DNA from: Stentor roeselii
Taxonomy: Eukaryota > Ciliophora > Heterotrichea > Heterotrichida > Stentoridae
Direction: 5' to 3'
Length of the DNA: 64,000 nt
NCBI GenBank assembly: GCA_006503475.1
Contig: RSEH01000019.1
Location: 62,001-126,000 of the forward strand
Both the position numbers and the translations under genes were made by a program. The notes under the pieces were generated by a model. The model searched no databases. It had not been told where the DNA came from and saw nothing but the letters and a program-made list of their open reading frames with translations. This document shows, piece by piece, positions 50,942 to 60,379 of the stretch (position 1 is the stretch's first letter; every line of letters starts with the position of its first letter).

Positions 50942-51466
50942 CTAAACTAAAGTTAAAATAGTTAACCTGTAAAGCAAGCCAGCCGGATTCTCATCATCAT
51001 TTATACCAGCAGGGCCATTACTAACCTTAAACTCAATTTTATTCAAGTCAACCTCCACATACTTACCAACATCACACTTGAACTGAGTTTCCCTAGTAAA
51101 ACTACTTTCATGTCTAAAGCACTCTGTTTTTTTCCCATTAATTCTAACCCATACTGCATGATCAGCAGCGATATCAAGAACAGCACTTTGAACCTTTCCC
51201 TCAACAGCGAAGAAGTTAGTAAAAACAACAGTTTCCTTACTTTCCGGCTCTTTCACCTTCTCCGAGTCCCAAATCCAAACAGCTCCAGGAATCGAAGCAG
51301 TCCATTTTTTGTGCCTGTCCCAGGCCTGCACAGCTGATCCTTGAGCCTGCGTAGGTCCATTCACAAAGTTGTAAATATCACTGAAGACGTAAAAAAGAAC
51401 TTCTTTGCTGCCTGTTTCAGAAGAAATGTGTGCGAAAACAGCTGATATGAGGAAAGCGAATAACAT
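50942..51466 (-). CDS. Small secreted protein, divergent fifth family member
   Basis: A 174-aa secreted protein with a signal peptide (MLFAFLISAVFAHISS). It aligns with the four proteins at 34.5-40.4 kb through TASIPGAVWIWDSEKV, the DIAADHAVWVRINGKKTEC strand-loop, and NPAGLLYRLTIL. It lacks the first two family Cys (the TCQ(E/D)P and (N/H)CW positions) and keeps the second pair (TEC, FKC). It therefore should have one disulfide instead of two. It is more charged than the others (KVKEPESKETVV). It lies 11 kb from the cluster, 5 bp downstream of the gene at 51472 on the same strand. It may be the older, dispersed copy. Function is unknown. Confidence 0.65.
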   Translation of the reverse strand: MLFAFLISAVFAHISSETGSKEVLFYVFSDIYNFVNGPTQAQGSAVQAWDRHKKWTASIPGAVWIWDSEKVKEPESKETVVFTNFFAVEGKVQSAVLDIAADHAVWVRINGKKTECFRHESSFTRETQFKCDVGKYVEVDLNKIEFKVSNGPAGINDDENPAGLLYRLTILTLV

Positions 51467-51471
51467 ATTTA

Positions 51472-52734
51472 TTAAGAAGAGTTTATGTCTAGAGTTCTTA
51501 CTGGAGATCGAAGTGGTGAAGGAAAAATGAGGGAATAAGGAAGTTCTGTAGGAGAAACAAGATGAATTTTTCCTTTTGAAGTACCGAGAATTATGTTTTT
51601 TTCTTGAGATGTGAGACTTTTCATGAGAATTTCTAGACTTTCATAGAACTCGTTGAAGTTTAGAACTTCTTCGAGTTCTTCTAGTTCTTTTAGAAGTGGG
51701 CTTAGAATCTTTAACAAAGGTGAAGGCATCGTTGTTTTGTAGACAGTTTCTTTGCTGATGTACCCCATTGAGTCAGGTAGTAGTCCTTGAAAGATCTGAA
51801 AATACCGAGTTTTCTTTAATTTCTTTAAAATCTGCTCGTTTCGCTCTGAGGATGAGGTCCTTTTCTGAATATCATGTACCTTAGGAGAAGCACTTGAGAA
51901 AACCTTTTTGAAAACAGGATCATTTTCTCGTTTCGCTGAAAGTTGAGCATTTTTCTTACGAGTTAATCGAAGATCAGGTTCAAAAGGACATTCTTTCATC
52001 TGTCTTCTTAGATCTTACATTTCATTCTTTTTCTTATTCTGCTTTTCTCTAAAAATCACAGCATCTCTGTAAAGGTTATCAAAAGTCTCATCTTTTTTCA
52101 GCCGATTAGATGTTTTTGCCTTGTTTTTATTGATTTCAGGGGAAAAAGGACATGCTGCTAACAGTTCCAGCTTTTTTTCTGACTTACGTCGTCTTATTTT
52201 CTCTGATGTTTGTTTTCCTTTCTGGATCAACAAGTCTTCAATGTTTTGACCTCGCCTTAAAGGCGAGTTTGTTCTCGGCTGAAAAGTCAAGTTTTTGCTT
52301 TCTTCAGCTAAAAAAGTCTCTCTTCGCTTTTGGTTCTGAGTTTCTACTCGTTTTCGCATTATTAAACCTTTTTCGTATAGCTTTGTTCCGATGTTCTTCT
52401 CCGTTGGATGCAACTTTAGAGAGAAAAATGCTGGAGCGTTTGGGGATGTTTTATGGGATGCGCTTGTCAGCGCATCTTTTGTACTTAGGAGAGTGTCTAG
52501 ATGGTCGCATATCGCGATTTTTATTGCTGGACCGAGGTTATGGTTGTGGCAGAATTCTATTGCTTGGAGTTCTGGGTTGTCGTTTTCGTTTATGGTTAGT
52601 GTTTCTTTGCGACCATCACCAAGATCTATAGAAAGCTGAAAAAGGGAGTTAGATGAAAGGATTGAACTTAGTGAGCTTGAATCAAGTTCTGCTAATTTGA
52701 ACGATTTCTGGCTTGAAGTGAACATGTTCGACAT
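51472..52734 (-). CDS. Protein with ubiquitin-like N-terminus and FxP repeats (1 intron)
   Basis: A 415-aa protein in two exons. The 15-nt intron 52004-52018 (GTAAGATCTAAGAAG) contains the stop that splits the frame. Residues about 32-90 (LFQLSIDLGDGRKETLTINENDNPELQAIEFCHNHNL) look like a beta-grasp, ubiquitin-like domain. Then come spaced basic repeats of the form (L/C)-x-F-x-P-(R/E/D)-(T/I/L)-N: NLTFQPRTNSPLRR, ACPFSPEINKNK and, across the splice, ECPFEPDLRLTRKKN. Such repeats are common in protist cytoskeletal and ciliary proteins. The C-terminal 130 residues are helical (LKILSPLLKELEELEEVLNF). I do not know the function; a microtubule or cortex-associated role is a guess. Confidence 0.7.
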
Positions 52735-54018
52735 TTTAAGATTAGGAGATGATCAATATTTAATTGATATAAATTTTATATTAATTTAGATGAGAGGATA
52801 CTTAAATTATGTATTTTAGATTCGATTAGAATTAGCAGAAAGTGTTTGTTAAATTTATTTGAAAAATCTATATTTTTATTCAATTTTGAATATAAAAAAA
52901 CGTTGATTGATAATATCAAGTTGCCAACAATACTTTTTAACTTCACATAAAATTAATAGCATCTCGCGCGCTACTTACAAGAAAAAATATTTGGTAATAA
53001 TAAAACTTCTATTGATTTTTGAATCAAGGAAATATAATTCCATTCATTAGCATCTCGAACTACTTCTAAGAAAGAATATTAATTTTAAAAACTATCTCCA
53101 TTGGCTTATAGTCAAATGAACAATATTCTTAGACCCTATCAGAGATATCTTCTTTGATAAACTTAAATTATCAAAGTTTACTTAAAAATTCTATCAGAGA
53201 CATCAAAACGACAGTAGTTTAAGCATCAAGCTTTTATCTGATATAAGATTTAGGGATATTCTAGAGAAAGGATAGTGATTCCAAAGTTCTTTCAACGATA
53301 TAACTTGAGTCATATTCATCTCATATTTTTCTCTATTTTTTTTTAAAATATGGAGAAAGTAGTGTTTATCTTTAAAAATGAGGATATTGAAACTTTTTAA
53401 ATGGAAACAAAATTCCTATAAATTTTAGAATATCTTAGCCTTTTAACTATCCAATATCGAATCAGAATTCATTATTAGGTATAACTTCTCTAGATTACGA
53501 AGATAAATGATATAAATCGAATTCTAAAGGAAAAAAAATTCTATAATTTAATATAATATCTTTTTCTTTACATATGAGGTTAATTTGTTCATTTTTCTGT
53601 AAAATTCTGAATTTTGGAGACATGACTTAAACTCAAAAATTTTAATTAGTAAAATAAAATATTTGAGAAACAACAAAGTCTTTTACAGATTTATGAAAAA
53701 TACTCTTGTAAATTATTTAGAGTTTTTGTATGATTTACAGGTATCAGCGATTCACTTTGAATACTTAACCTTTGATAAACAACGTAAATTGTAGAAATTT
53801 TAATAATCCCTTCATTCGTAAAAAGAAGACATAATCGATAAGAAATAGAAGGTTAACTACTATTAATACATTTATTCAATATTAATGACTAGATTAAATG
53901 TTTTTCCTTGAAGCCCGATATTAAATTACAATATTTCTAACAAACAACATTCCAAAAGAAACCAAATCCTTCCAATCCATCTCCACCAAACCCAAACTCC
54001 ATTAAAAACCTTCTAAAG
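52735..54018. other. Long AT-rich intergenic region
   Basis: About 1.3 kb with no credible gene or RNA. A loosely repeated element beginning tagcatctcg occurs near 52960 and 53047, each followed by ctactt and an A-rich run. Otherwise nothing ordered is visible. Confidence 0.55.
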
Positions 54019-54852
54019 CTACCTAGCTCCAAACCCTTCCAAATTTTCCTCAACAATCTGCGGATACAAAACTTCATCAATCGCTATCTCCTTCAATTCC
54101 TGTACTCCAAAGCAAGCCCATTTCATTTTTTCCTCCCAATTTCTTTTTTTCTTCATATCAAACCTCAAATTATAGAGTCCCTTAAACTCCCTAATCCAGA
54201 CACTTTCAATATTATCCAACCCAAAAACAATACCTTCCTTAGCCGCTTGACTTCCAGTGAAGACATCTCCTTGTTGCACCTTCTCCAAAATCTACTCAAA
54301 AATTACACTTGCGCCTTTATTCTGCCTCAACAAAAACTCATTCAAAATTTTCTGTCGATGCTTGAGTTGACTTTGAGCCCAGGCCTCATCTTGCGAGGTG
54401 ATTTTCTGAAAAGGGTCAAGTCGAGTAGGTGCTGTTGAGATGTTGGTGCTTTTGACCTTCCACTTCTCCAGCAGCTTCACCAGTCCCACAGTTGTGATGT
54501 TTGAGGACAGTCCGCCGATGATTGAATGAGGATTCGCGAAGGACTTGTCGCCGGAGGAGAGTAAAATGAAAGCTGGACCCAGGGCGTAAGTTTGTGCAAA
54601 GGTGTAAAATGGAATCTGAAGAGATTTTGATTTGGACTTCAAAGATTCAATGATGGACTCGGTGCTTACTATTGAACCTTCAGTGCTGTTGATTGATAGG
54701 GTTAGCAACTTTGGGTTGTAATATTTTAATCGGTTTAAGCTGCTTTGGATGTAGTCGGAGCTGTTTGGAGATCACGTTTCGTGAGTTATTTTTCCGGAGA
54801 TTTTTAAGTTGATTGAGTGTTTGTAGTAGTCGTTTAGGAACTTTCGCAGCAT
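54019..54852 (-). CDS. S49 (SppA/SohB-like) family protein, probably catalytically inactive (2 introns)
   Basis: A 267-aa protein from three exons. The 15-nt introns are 54761-54775 (GTGATCTCCAAACAG) and 54292-54306 (GTAATTTTTGAGTAG); both contain stops. The ClpP/crotonase-like S49 pattern is recognisable: LLTLSINSTEGSIVSTESIIESL, PFYTFAQTYALGPAFILLSSGDKSFANPHSIIGGL, STAPTRLDPFQKITSQDEAW, and QQGDVFTGSQAAKEGIVFGLDNI. In active S49 proteases the second stretch carries A-S-G-G-Y with the nucleophilic Ser, and the third a Lys. Here they read A-L-G-P-A and TAPTR, so Ser and probably Lys are missing. No signal peptide or membrane helix is seen. It may be a pseudoprotease with a scaffolding role. 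The start at 54852 gives a product near the length of the single-domain family. Confidence 0.8.
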
Positions 54853-55005
54853 TTATAAGGGTTTGGAGGAGGTAGAGGAGAACTGGGGATAAAGGAGAAG
54901 TGAAAGGGTGGAAAAGGGATGGCAAGTGGAAATATGACTTGAAGAGGGTATTGTTGAATGTAAAGGGTTGGAAGATAATTAAATGATGTTAAGAAGAATA
55001 TTTTG

Positions 55006-55240
55006 TATCTCATTCTATTCAAGTGATAATCCTTTATCAATAAAAAATTTCGCATTCTTCAAATTCTCCTTTCAAAGTTCCTTAAAACTCTAGTAATTGA
55101 CTCGTTCAGTTCAAATAAATCCATATCTCATTCTTTTCAAATAATACCCCTCCATCAATAAAAAATTCATTCTTCAAATCTCATTTCAACTTCCTTAAAA
55201 AAACTTCTATTAATTTCTCATGCAGTTCAAATAAATCCTT
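55006..55240. repeat. 118-bp tandem duplication upstream of tRNA-Lys
   Basis: Two adjacent diverged copies (about 55006-55123 and 55124-55240) start tatctcattct and end cagttcaaataaatcc. They share aatccctttatcaataaaaaattt-like and attcttcaaat blocks. The right copy ends 16 bp before the tRNA. The stretch 54853-55005 contains nothing else recognisable. Confidence 0.75.
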
Positions 55241-55256
55241 TCAGTCCTTCTATAAA

Positions 55257-55329
55257 GCCCGTCTAGCTCAGTCGGTAGAGCGCAAGGCTCTTAACCTTGT
55301 GGTCGTGGGTTCGAGCCCCACGGTGGGCG
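55257..55329 (+). tRNA. tRNA-Lys(CTT)
   Basis: A 73-nt cloverleaf without intron. The acceptor arm GCCCGTC/GGTGGGC pairs with two G-U-type pairs, the D arm is GCTC...GAGC, the anticodon stem CAAGG/CCTTG encloses CTCTTAA with anticodon CTT at 55290-55292, and the T arm GTGGG/CCCAC encloses TTCGAGC. The discriminator base is G; CCA is not encoded. Internal promoter boxes are present (TAGCTCAGTCGG and GGTTCGAGCCC). It reads AAG lysine codons. Confidence 0.97.
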
Positions 55330-55336
55330 TTTTTTT
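55330..55336 (+). terminator. RNA polymerase III T-run terminator
   Basis: Seven T residues directly after the tRNA 3' end form a standard polymerase III stop. The next protein start codon is only 12 bp further on. Confidence 0.85.
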
Positions 55337-55348
55337 ATTCCCAATAAA

Positions 55349-56002
55349 ATGTCAGATTCAGGTGTCTCTCCTTTTCCAATATCCAACACATTGATTTATT
55401 CAAAGAGCCAGAACAATTTTTACTCATCAAAACCAGTGAAAATCCCTTCAATCGAAGAAATTGCTCGCTTGTCTGACGGGCTGGTCCATTCAAAAAAAGC
55501 CTGTCCAGAGACGTTTCCAGCTCCCCCAGCAGTGAGAAGTGAAAGAGAGATAAAATTGCCAAGAATTCAACTAATCAGCAGTCAAAAAGGTATAAATAAG
55601 CCACTTTGGTACCCTGAACATTCAGAAATTCCTCAAGATCACGGCTCAAGCAGATTTTCTTCAAGACCCACGCAATTTTTAGACTCTTCTAAAAAGATCT
55701 TCCCTACTCTCTCCTTGAAATTCCATCAAATCCCTACAACCACCTGTGAAAGATTCACTGAAATCAATCCAAAGCAAGACCAAAAACTTGCAAATTACGT
55801 TGTGAACTCTTCAAACGCCTTCAGAACAGAATGGATAAAAAATAAAGACTTAAAAGACAGAAAGTTTTACCCTGAAAAGCACCCTGAGTTCACAGGGATC
55901 TCAAAAGAAAACAACATGAGAAGAGATAAAATAGTTGAATATCGAGAAGCCATGCTTAAGGTCAAGGCAATGATGAACCAAGCATGGGGAGTAAAAAAGT
56001 AA
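55349..56002 (+). CDS. Unrecognised basic Ser/Pro-rich protein
   Basis: A 217-aa single-exon protein with no recognised domain. Residues 1-140 are Ser/Pro/Lys-rich and probably disordered (SKPVKIPSIEEIARLSDG, ETFPAPPAVRSEREIKLP). The C-terminal 80 residues are helical and charged (QKLANYVVNSSNAFRTEWIKNKDLKDRKFYPEKHPE, VEYREAMLKVKAMMNQAWG). There is no signal peptide or membrane helix. The composition resembles small ciliary or cortical microtubule inner proteins, but this is a guess. The start ATG is 20 bp after the tRNA-Lys gene, so its promoter or leader must overlap the tRNA. A second small gene follows after 25 bp on the same strand. Confidence 0.65.
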   Translation: MSDSGVSPFPISNTLIYSKSQNNFYSSKPVKIPSIEEIARLSDGLVHSKKACPETFPAPPAVRSEREIKLPRIQLISSQKGINKPLWYPEHSEIPQDHGSSRFSSRPTQFLDSSKKIFPTLSLKFHQIPTTTCERFTEINPKQDQKLANYVVNSSNAFRTEWIKNKDLKDRKFYPEKHPEFTGISKENNMRRDKIVEYREAMLKVKAMMNQAWGVKK

Positions 56003-56027
56003 AACTAGTTATTAACCTCTTCCATAA

Positions 56028-56420
56028 ATGGCAAAAGGCATCAAGTCAAAACGACTTCAAAAGTTCAAAGCTATGAAAAGAGAAGCCGTGAGAAAGACTG
56101 TCGATGCTGATCGCCTTGCTAGTCTTGGTACCAACCAAGCCAGAAAAAAAAACGCGTTTTTACATCCGAGTGACCCGGAAGCTGAATTTCCTCAAAGAAG
56201 ACCAAAAATCGGAATGGACTTCAGGTCTGAAGCGATTGCTCCTTTTGAAACTATTGTGAAAAGTCAGAAGTTATTTGACCAGCGTCAAGAAAAAGTGATG
56301 GTTGAAAGAATGGTTGGAAGAGAGTTTGAAGAAAATGAGATGTATATGGGAGAACTGGGCAATGCACTTAAAGGAATTGAACGAGGAATAAACAAGAAAC
56401 AAGCAATGAAGATAGATTAA
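56028..56420 (+). CDS. Small basic protein, possibly LLPH/DUF2423-like
   Basis: A 130-aa protein. The N-terminus MAKGIKSKRLQKFKAMKREAV matches the style of DUF2423/LLPH proteins (MAK-S-(I/L)-RSK...R-A-x-KRE), which are nucleolar and linked to ribosome biogenesis. The middle (SDPEAEFPQRRPKIGMDFRSEAIAPFE) and the helical C-terminus (QEKVMVERMVGREFEENEMYMGEL) do not help. It is single exon, rich in Lys, Arg and Met, with no membrane or secretion signal. It lies 25 bp after the gene at 55349 and 57 bp before the gene at 56478, all on the plus strand. The family call rests on the first 20 residues only. Confidence 0.6.
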   Translation: MAKGIKSKRLQKFKAMKREAVRKTVDADRLASLGTNQARKKNAFLHPSDPEAEFPQRRPKIGMDFRSEAIAPFETIVKSQKLFDQRQEKVMVERMVGREFEENEMYMGELGNALKGIERGINKKQAMKID

Positions 56421-56477
56421 GTAAAATAATGATTTTAATGAGACTCAACTCACTGATTGATTAATGAAATATAATAA

Positions 56478-56825
56478 ATGGATAAAAGAGTTCAGTCATT
56501 TTCAAACAAGTCATTTGACTACAAACTTCCTCTTCTTCGACACAAAAAGGGTTTTTCTTATTCAAGACTCACTCCTTTAAAGCAAAAGTCAATCTTCGAT
56601 CATCTTCACAGGGCTCGAGCAGGTTTTTACTTCTGCAGTTCAAGTCTATCAATAACAGGTCTAACTGACCAGGTGAAAGACCATCACCAGAAAAAAGAGC
56701 AAAAAAAAATGAGTTCAACTCAAAGTTTCTTTAAAAATCGTTTTCAAGTAAAAAAAATTCCTCAAGTCCTAACAGAAATTCCAGATAAATTAGAAGATGA
56801 TTTAAAAGGATGGGAAGTTTCCTAA
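56478..56825 (+). CDS. Unrecognised small basic protein
   Basis: A 115-aa single-exon frame beginning MDKRVQSFSNKSFDYKLPLL. It is rich in Lys, Ser, Phe and Gln, with a central HLHRARAGFYFCSSSLSITG segment and an acidic end (EIPDKLEDDLKGWEVS). No domain, signal peptide or membrane segment is seen. Coding potential is supported by position in a compact row of plus-strand genes, an AT-rich leader ending in tataata-like sequence before the ATG, and a 21-bp convergent gap to the STRIP-like gene. The function is unknown. Confidence 0.55.
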   Translation: MDKRVQSFSNKSFDYKLPLLRHKKGFSYSRLTPLKQKSIFDHLHRARAGFYFCSSSLSITGLTDQVKDHHQKKEQKKMSSTQSFFKNRFQVKKIPQVLTEIPDKLEDDLKGWEVS

Positions 56826-56846
56826 TGTAAATAAAAAATGTCCTAA

Positions 56847-58322
56847 TTAATACATATAAGAATATCCCCACACGTTGTCCTCCAGCCACTCCTCATAACT
56901 TTCCGAAAAATCCTTTGGTATCTGCGGTGATTCAGGTGGAAGTCCTTCGAGTGGTTGCCAGTAATTGTAATAATTAAACTCCTGGTTTAGTACTTTTTGT
57001 TCTTCTGAGTTTCCAGATTCTTCACCTAAGTCACTTATCCAATCTTCTTTACTAGGCCGGAGCTTCTGATAGATCTCAGAAATAATTTTCATATTCGAAG
57101 CGTAACTTTTCCATTTTTTCGTAAGATACTTGATTTGAATTCGCAAGATCTTCAAACAAGGAATTTCAAGTCTTTTTCCAGGGTACCTTCCAAGTAGTTT
57201 TTTAAAGATCAGGTGAGATTTAAACTGCACCAAATTCGTCTGAATCCGGTCAGGGTGGCTTTTATTAACTTTATAACACACAAAAGTCAGCGCTTTTAAA
57301 GTCTTTTGAATCAAAACTTCTCGGTCCACTTCGCCTAGAGCTTTAAAAACTGCAGTTTTTGGCAGTTCTGGAATGTCAAGATTGAGAAACTTCAGCAGGA
57401 CCAAAGCGCCGCTGGCGTCGTTTACCAGTTGGCTGAGGTACTCGAATTGAAGGAAGTGGTTCAGTCTGAACTTTTTCAGCAGGATTCGAAGGACTTTAGA
57501 TATGGAAAAGGCAGTGATGAACCTGTGGCGGTTCTCGTCAGGGTGGTCCTCGCCGTAGGCTTCTTGATTGGAAAGAAGCAGGGGGGAGTTCCACTCTTGT
57601 TTTACTTCTACTCCAGAGGATGCCGCTCCTGGGCAACATGCGAGAAGACCTCTGAGGAGACCGACGATGACTTGTGACATCAGATTTTCTCTTGAAATCA
57701 TCCTTTTCTAATTAAGTCTTACGTAAAAACTCTCCACTGCCGAGCCTTGGATCCTGCATCGAGGAAGGTCTTGTTTTAAAGAGTTTTTTATGAACTTGTG
57801 TTTGGATGGACTGTCTAGAATGATTTTCAAGTACTGGTGGAAGAGAAGACAGATCTTTTTGATGGGAATGTAAGAAAGTTCAGTTGAAATGTGAATCATT
57901 GAAAAAATGAAGTCTTCTAAATTTGAGGTGTTTTGAAGTAACTCGCTTTGAACCTCGTCACTAGGATGAAAGAGGAACAAAGAGTATAAAATGTTTAAAA
58001 GCACTCGTAGCTCCTTTTCAGTCTCCAAGTCGCGGTATTCTTCGAGACTTGAAGAAATAAACGACAGGTGGTGAATCAGAATTGAAAGACCTCCTTGATC
58101 TAATATCTGCTTCACGGTTGATTTAATTGAAATTAAGAAAAGTGAAGGCTCTGATGAGTGCTTCAAGATCTGAAGGTAAAGACTTTCCAAGCCTTTATTT
58201 CTGATTTCTTTTGTAGCTCCTTCCAGACATTCCAACATGTCACTTACCGATTCCAGGTTCTGAGAAGCAGCTTTCATCTCAGTTTCTTCAGTATAGCTGA
58301 AGAAAAGTTCAAATTTTTCCAT
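56847..58322 (-). CDS. Striatin-interacting protein (STRIP/Far11-like), STRIPAK subunit (1 intron)
   Basis: A 486-aa helical-repeat protein in two exons. The 15-nt intron 57708-57722 (GTAAGACTTAATTAG) contains a stop. The C-terminal part shows the STRIP1/2 and Far11 pattern: LSQLVNDASGALVLLKFLNLDI, then CLKILRIQIKYLTKKWKS...NMKIISEIYQKLRPSKEDWISD, and near the end PKDFSESYEEWLEDNVW. In human STRIP proteins the corresponding parts read close to ALKLLKVQTKYLGRQWR...MSAIYQKVR and DFQMNYDLWLEREV. STRIP binds striatin and links PP2A to GCK kinases in STRIPAK, which regulates Hippo-type signalling, cell fusion and vesicle traffic. It is shorter than the animal protein (about 830 aa), with a reduced N-terminal half. 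A gap of 130 bp to the divergent gene at 58453 holds both promoters. Confidence 0.75.
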
Positions 58323-58452
58323 TATTTTTATTGAATGGATTTTTAATGCCGAGTTGAAATCGATTAAAGAGGTTTAAAGACTGAGAAAAAAAATCATTAT
58401 TGATTTTGATTAATGAAGAGTTGTTTTTCTTTAGATCCGATTTTTTTTATAA

Positions 58453-60339
58453 ATGGCCAGCGATATTGTGAACTGCTTTGGCGTCAACTTGGAGAATCTA
58501 AACAAGGAAAACTCGACCGTCTCAGTCATTCCGATGAATAAGGACTCGAGGTTGAAGTTCGATGAAGGTTTTGTTCAGCGCTTGTTCAAACTAGTCCCTG
58601 ATCACATCTTAAAAAAGCAAGATTTGGTGGCGACTAACTATCAATACTCGATATTCTCTTCTGCAAACTCAGTGCTTATCAATGACCAGAGCTTTTCTCT
58701 AGACTCAAGAATTATCGACATTCAAGCCTATCAAAACACTTTATACGTCCTGCACAATGAAAAGGTATCAATTTACAAGCTACCTCAAATGAAGATCTTT
58801 AAATCGTATCCAGTCAACCCTTCAAGCTGTTCAATCAAAGTCAGGAATTTCGGAGACTTGGTCTATATCCAGTCTTCGATGTCGATTCTTAGAATTGACT
58901 CTTTGAACTACGTCCATACTCAGTCTTTTTCAAGTGCTTTAACTGCAATGGACTCAGTTTTTGGGTCAGATTCACAAGTTTGTGTTTGTTTTGAAACAAA
59001 AGAACTGAAAATTATTGACTTTTGCAGTTCTGAAGTTTCTCTCTCATTCAAAACTTCTGATGTCGTTGACCAGGTTTTCAGTGTAAGTGAAAAAGTGATA
59101 TTTTTTTATAGTTCAAAAAGTAACACCCTGGCTTCTTTTTCATGTGAAAATGAAGAAGTGTCTTATGTAATCAGTTTTAATTCAAATGTGGCGAAAGTCT
59201 TCAAATATTGTGAAGAAACTGAACAGTTTTTATTTCTTAATAAAAACTCTTGCAAGTTTTTTGTGTTGTCTTTAGATGAAGATGCCAGAGTTTCCAAGTA
59301 CGTGGCTTTTGCAGTGAACAGGCCAGTGAGTAACTTTTTTCATATGGTGATCGCCAATGATTTGCCTGACCAGGCTTTGTATGAGGGAAACAGTGCTCAC
59401 AAGGTCTGGATGTCTCATGAAGACAACATTGGAGTATACAGTTTGGACGTCGTTTCTACGAAAACTGCAGGATACAGATTTGGACCTGCCAATGAGCCTT
59501 TAAGTCTCGACCCTAGTTACTTGGTAGGCCAGTCAGAAAGCAGTGTCAATGAGACACTTCCTGTAATGACTGAAAATTCAAGACTGCATCTTTTCGACTT
59601 GCCTTCAGAATCAGTTTATAACGGAAGACCTTCATCACATGATCAGAGCCCTTCAAAGGTTTACTATTCCCAAGCCTCTCCTGTAAGATTAAGACCGGAG
59701 AGCCCCCCCTTGTCAATACAAATGATTGAAAACTGTATAAAAAAAGAGCTTTCAAGTGAGAAAGTCAACATTATCACTTCTCAAATTGCATTTAAACTTG
59801 AAGAAATCCTTCCTGATTCTTTAAAAAGCGCCTTTTCTATTGCAGCACCTTCTATTTCAACTAATATTAGAGAACTTGTACAAAGTTCAGTCCCTGAACT
59901 CAAGTCAACTCTAGCCATTGGCTTAGAAGAACTGAAAAATCTGCAAAGAGAAATGTTTTTGACCCTGGAAAGCTTGAAATACTCTGAGAATAACAGCAAT
60001 ATTCATCCAGATATGACTCTTGTTCCTAAAGAAACTGAAAAAATCACCTTAAAGGCCTTGGTCCTGTCAAAAGATGATGAAAAATTCAGAAAATTTCTTG
60101 TTTCTGGAGAAGTTTCACAGATGATTTTAGAAACTCCTCCGGAAGACTTGTTTGAACTTGGAAATATTTTGTTTGATTCTAGTTTGGCTGGGAGTGAAGC
60201 GGCTGCTGGCATTTTGGAGATGGTCTGTAAGTGTATTCCTGAGAACAGTGAAAATTTTGCTGCTTTTTATGTAAGAATCAGCAATACAGGCTCGATGCTA
60301 TTAAGGGAATCACAGAAGATTTTAGAACAGAAGTTTTAG
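58453..60339 (+). CDS. Propeller plus helical C-terminus protein, possibly EDC4-like decapping scaffold
   Basis: A 628-aa single-exon protein. Residues about 55-360 are beta-rich with propeller-like strands (VLINDQSFSLDSRIIDIQAYQNTLYVLHNEKVSIYKL, VCVCFETKELKIIDFCSSEVSLSF). A Ser/Pro-rich linker follows (about 365-425, DQSPSKVYYSQASPVRLRPESPPL). Then come amphipathic helices (QMIENCIKKELSSEK..., LKSAFSIAAPSISTNIRELVQSSVPELKSTLAIGLEELKNL) and a C-terminal helical repeat (ITLKALVLSKDDEKFRKFLVSGEVSQMIL...FELGNILFDSS). This order of propeller, low-complexity linker, self-association helix and alpha-repeat is that of EDC4/Varicose, the scaffold of mRNA decapping in P-bodies. The animal protein is about twice as long. 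Sequence similarity is weak, so the call is tentative. Confidence 0.5.
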   Translation: MASDIVNCFGVNLENLNKENSTVSVIPMNKDSRLKFDEGFVQRLFKLVPDHILKKQDLVATNYQYSIFSSANSVLINDQSFSLDSRIIDIQAYQNTLYVLHNEKVSIYKLPQMKIFKSYPVNPSSCSIKVRNFGDLVYIQSSMSILRIDSLNYVHTQSFSSALTAMDSVFGSDSQVCVCFETKELKIIDFCSSEVSLSFKTSDVVDQVFSVSEKVIFFYSSKSNTLASFSCENEEVSYVISFNSNVAKVFKYCEETEQFLFLNKNSCKFFVLSLDEDARVSKYVAFAVNRPVSNFFHMVIANDLPDQALYEGNSAHKVWMSHEDNIGVYSLDVVSTKTAGYRFGPANEPLSLDPSYLVGQSESSVNETLPVMTENSRLHLFDLPSESVYNGRPSSHDQSPSKVYYSQASPVRLRPESPPLSIQMIENCIKKELSSEKVNIITSQIAFKLEEILPDSLKSAFSIAAPSISTNIRELVQSSVPELKSTLAIGLEELKNLQREMFLTLESLKYSENNSNIHPDMTLVPKETEKITLKALVLSKDDEKFRKFLVSGEVSQMILETPPEDLFELGNILFDSSLAGSEAAAGILEMVCKCIPENSENFAAFYVRISNTGSMLLRESQKILEQKF

Positions 60340-60379
60340 GATTGCAGATTTTTGTTAAGTTGATTATTCTTTAACCTAT

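Noticed and set aside
54680-55055. Pro/Leu-rich minus-strand frames over the 5' part of the S49 gene
   Set aside because: They run in a different frame from the spliced S49 protein and show no domain.
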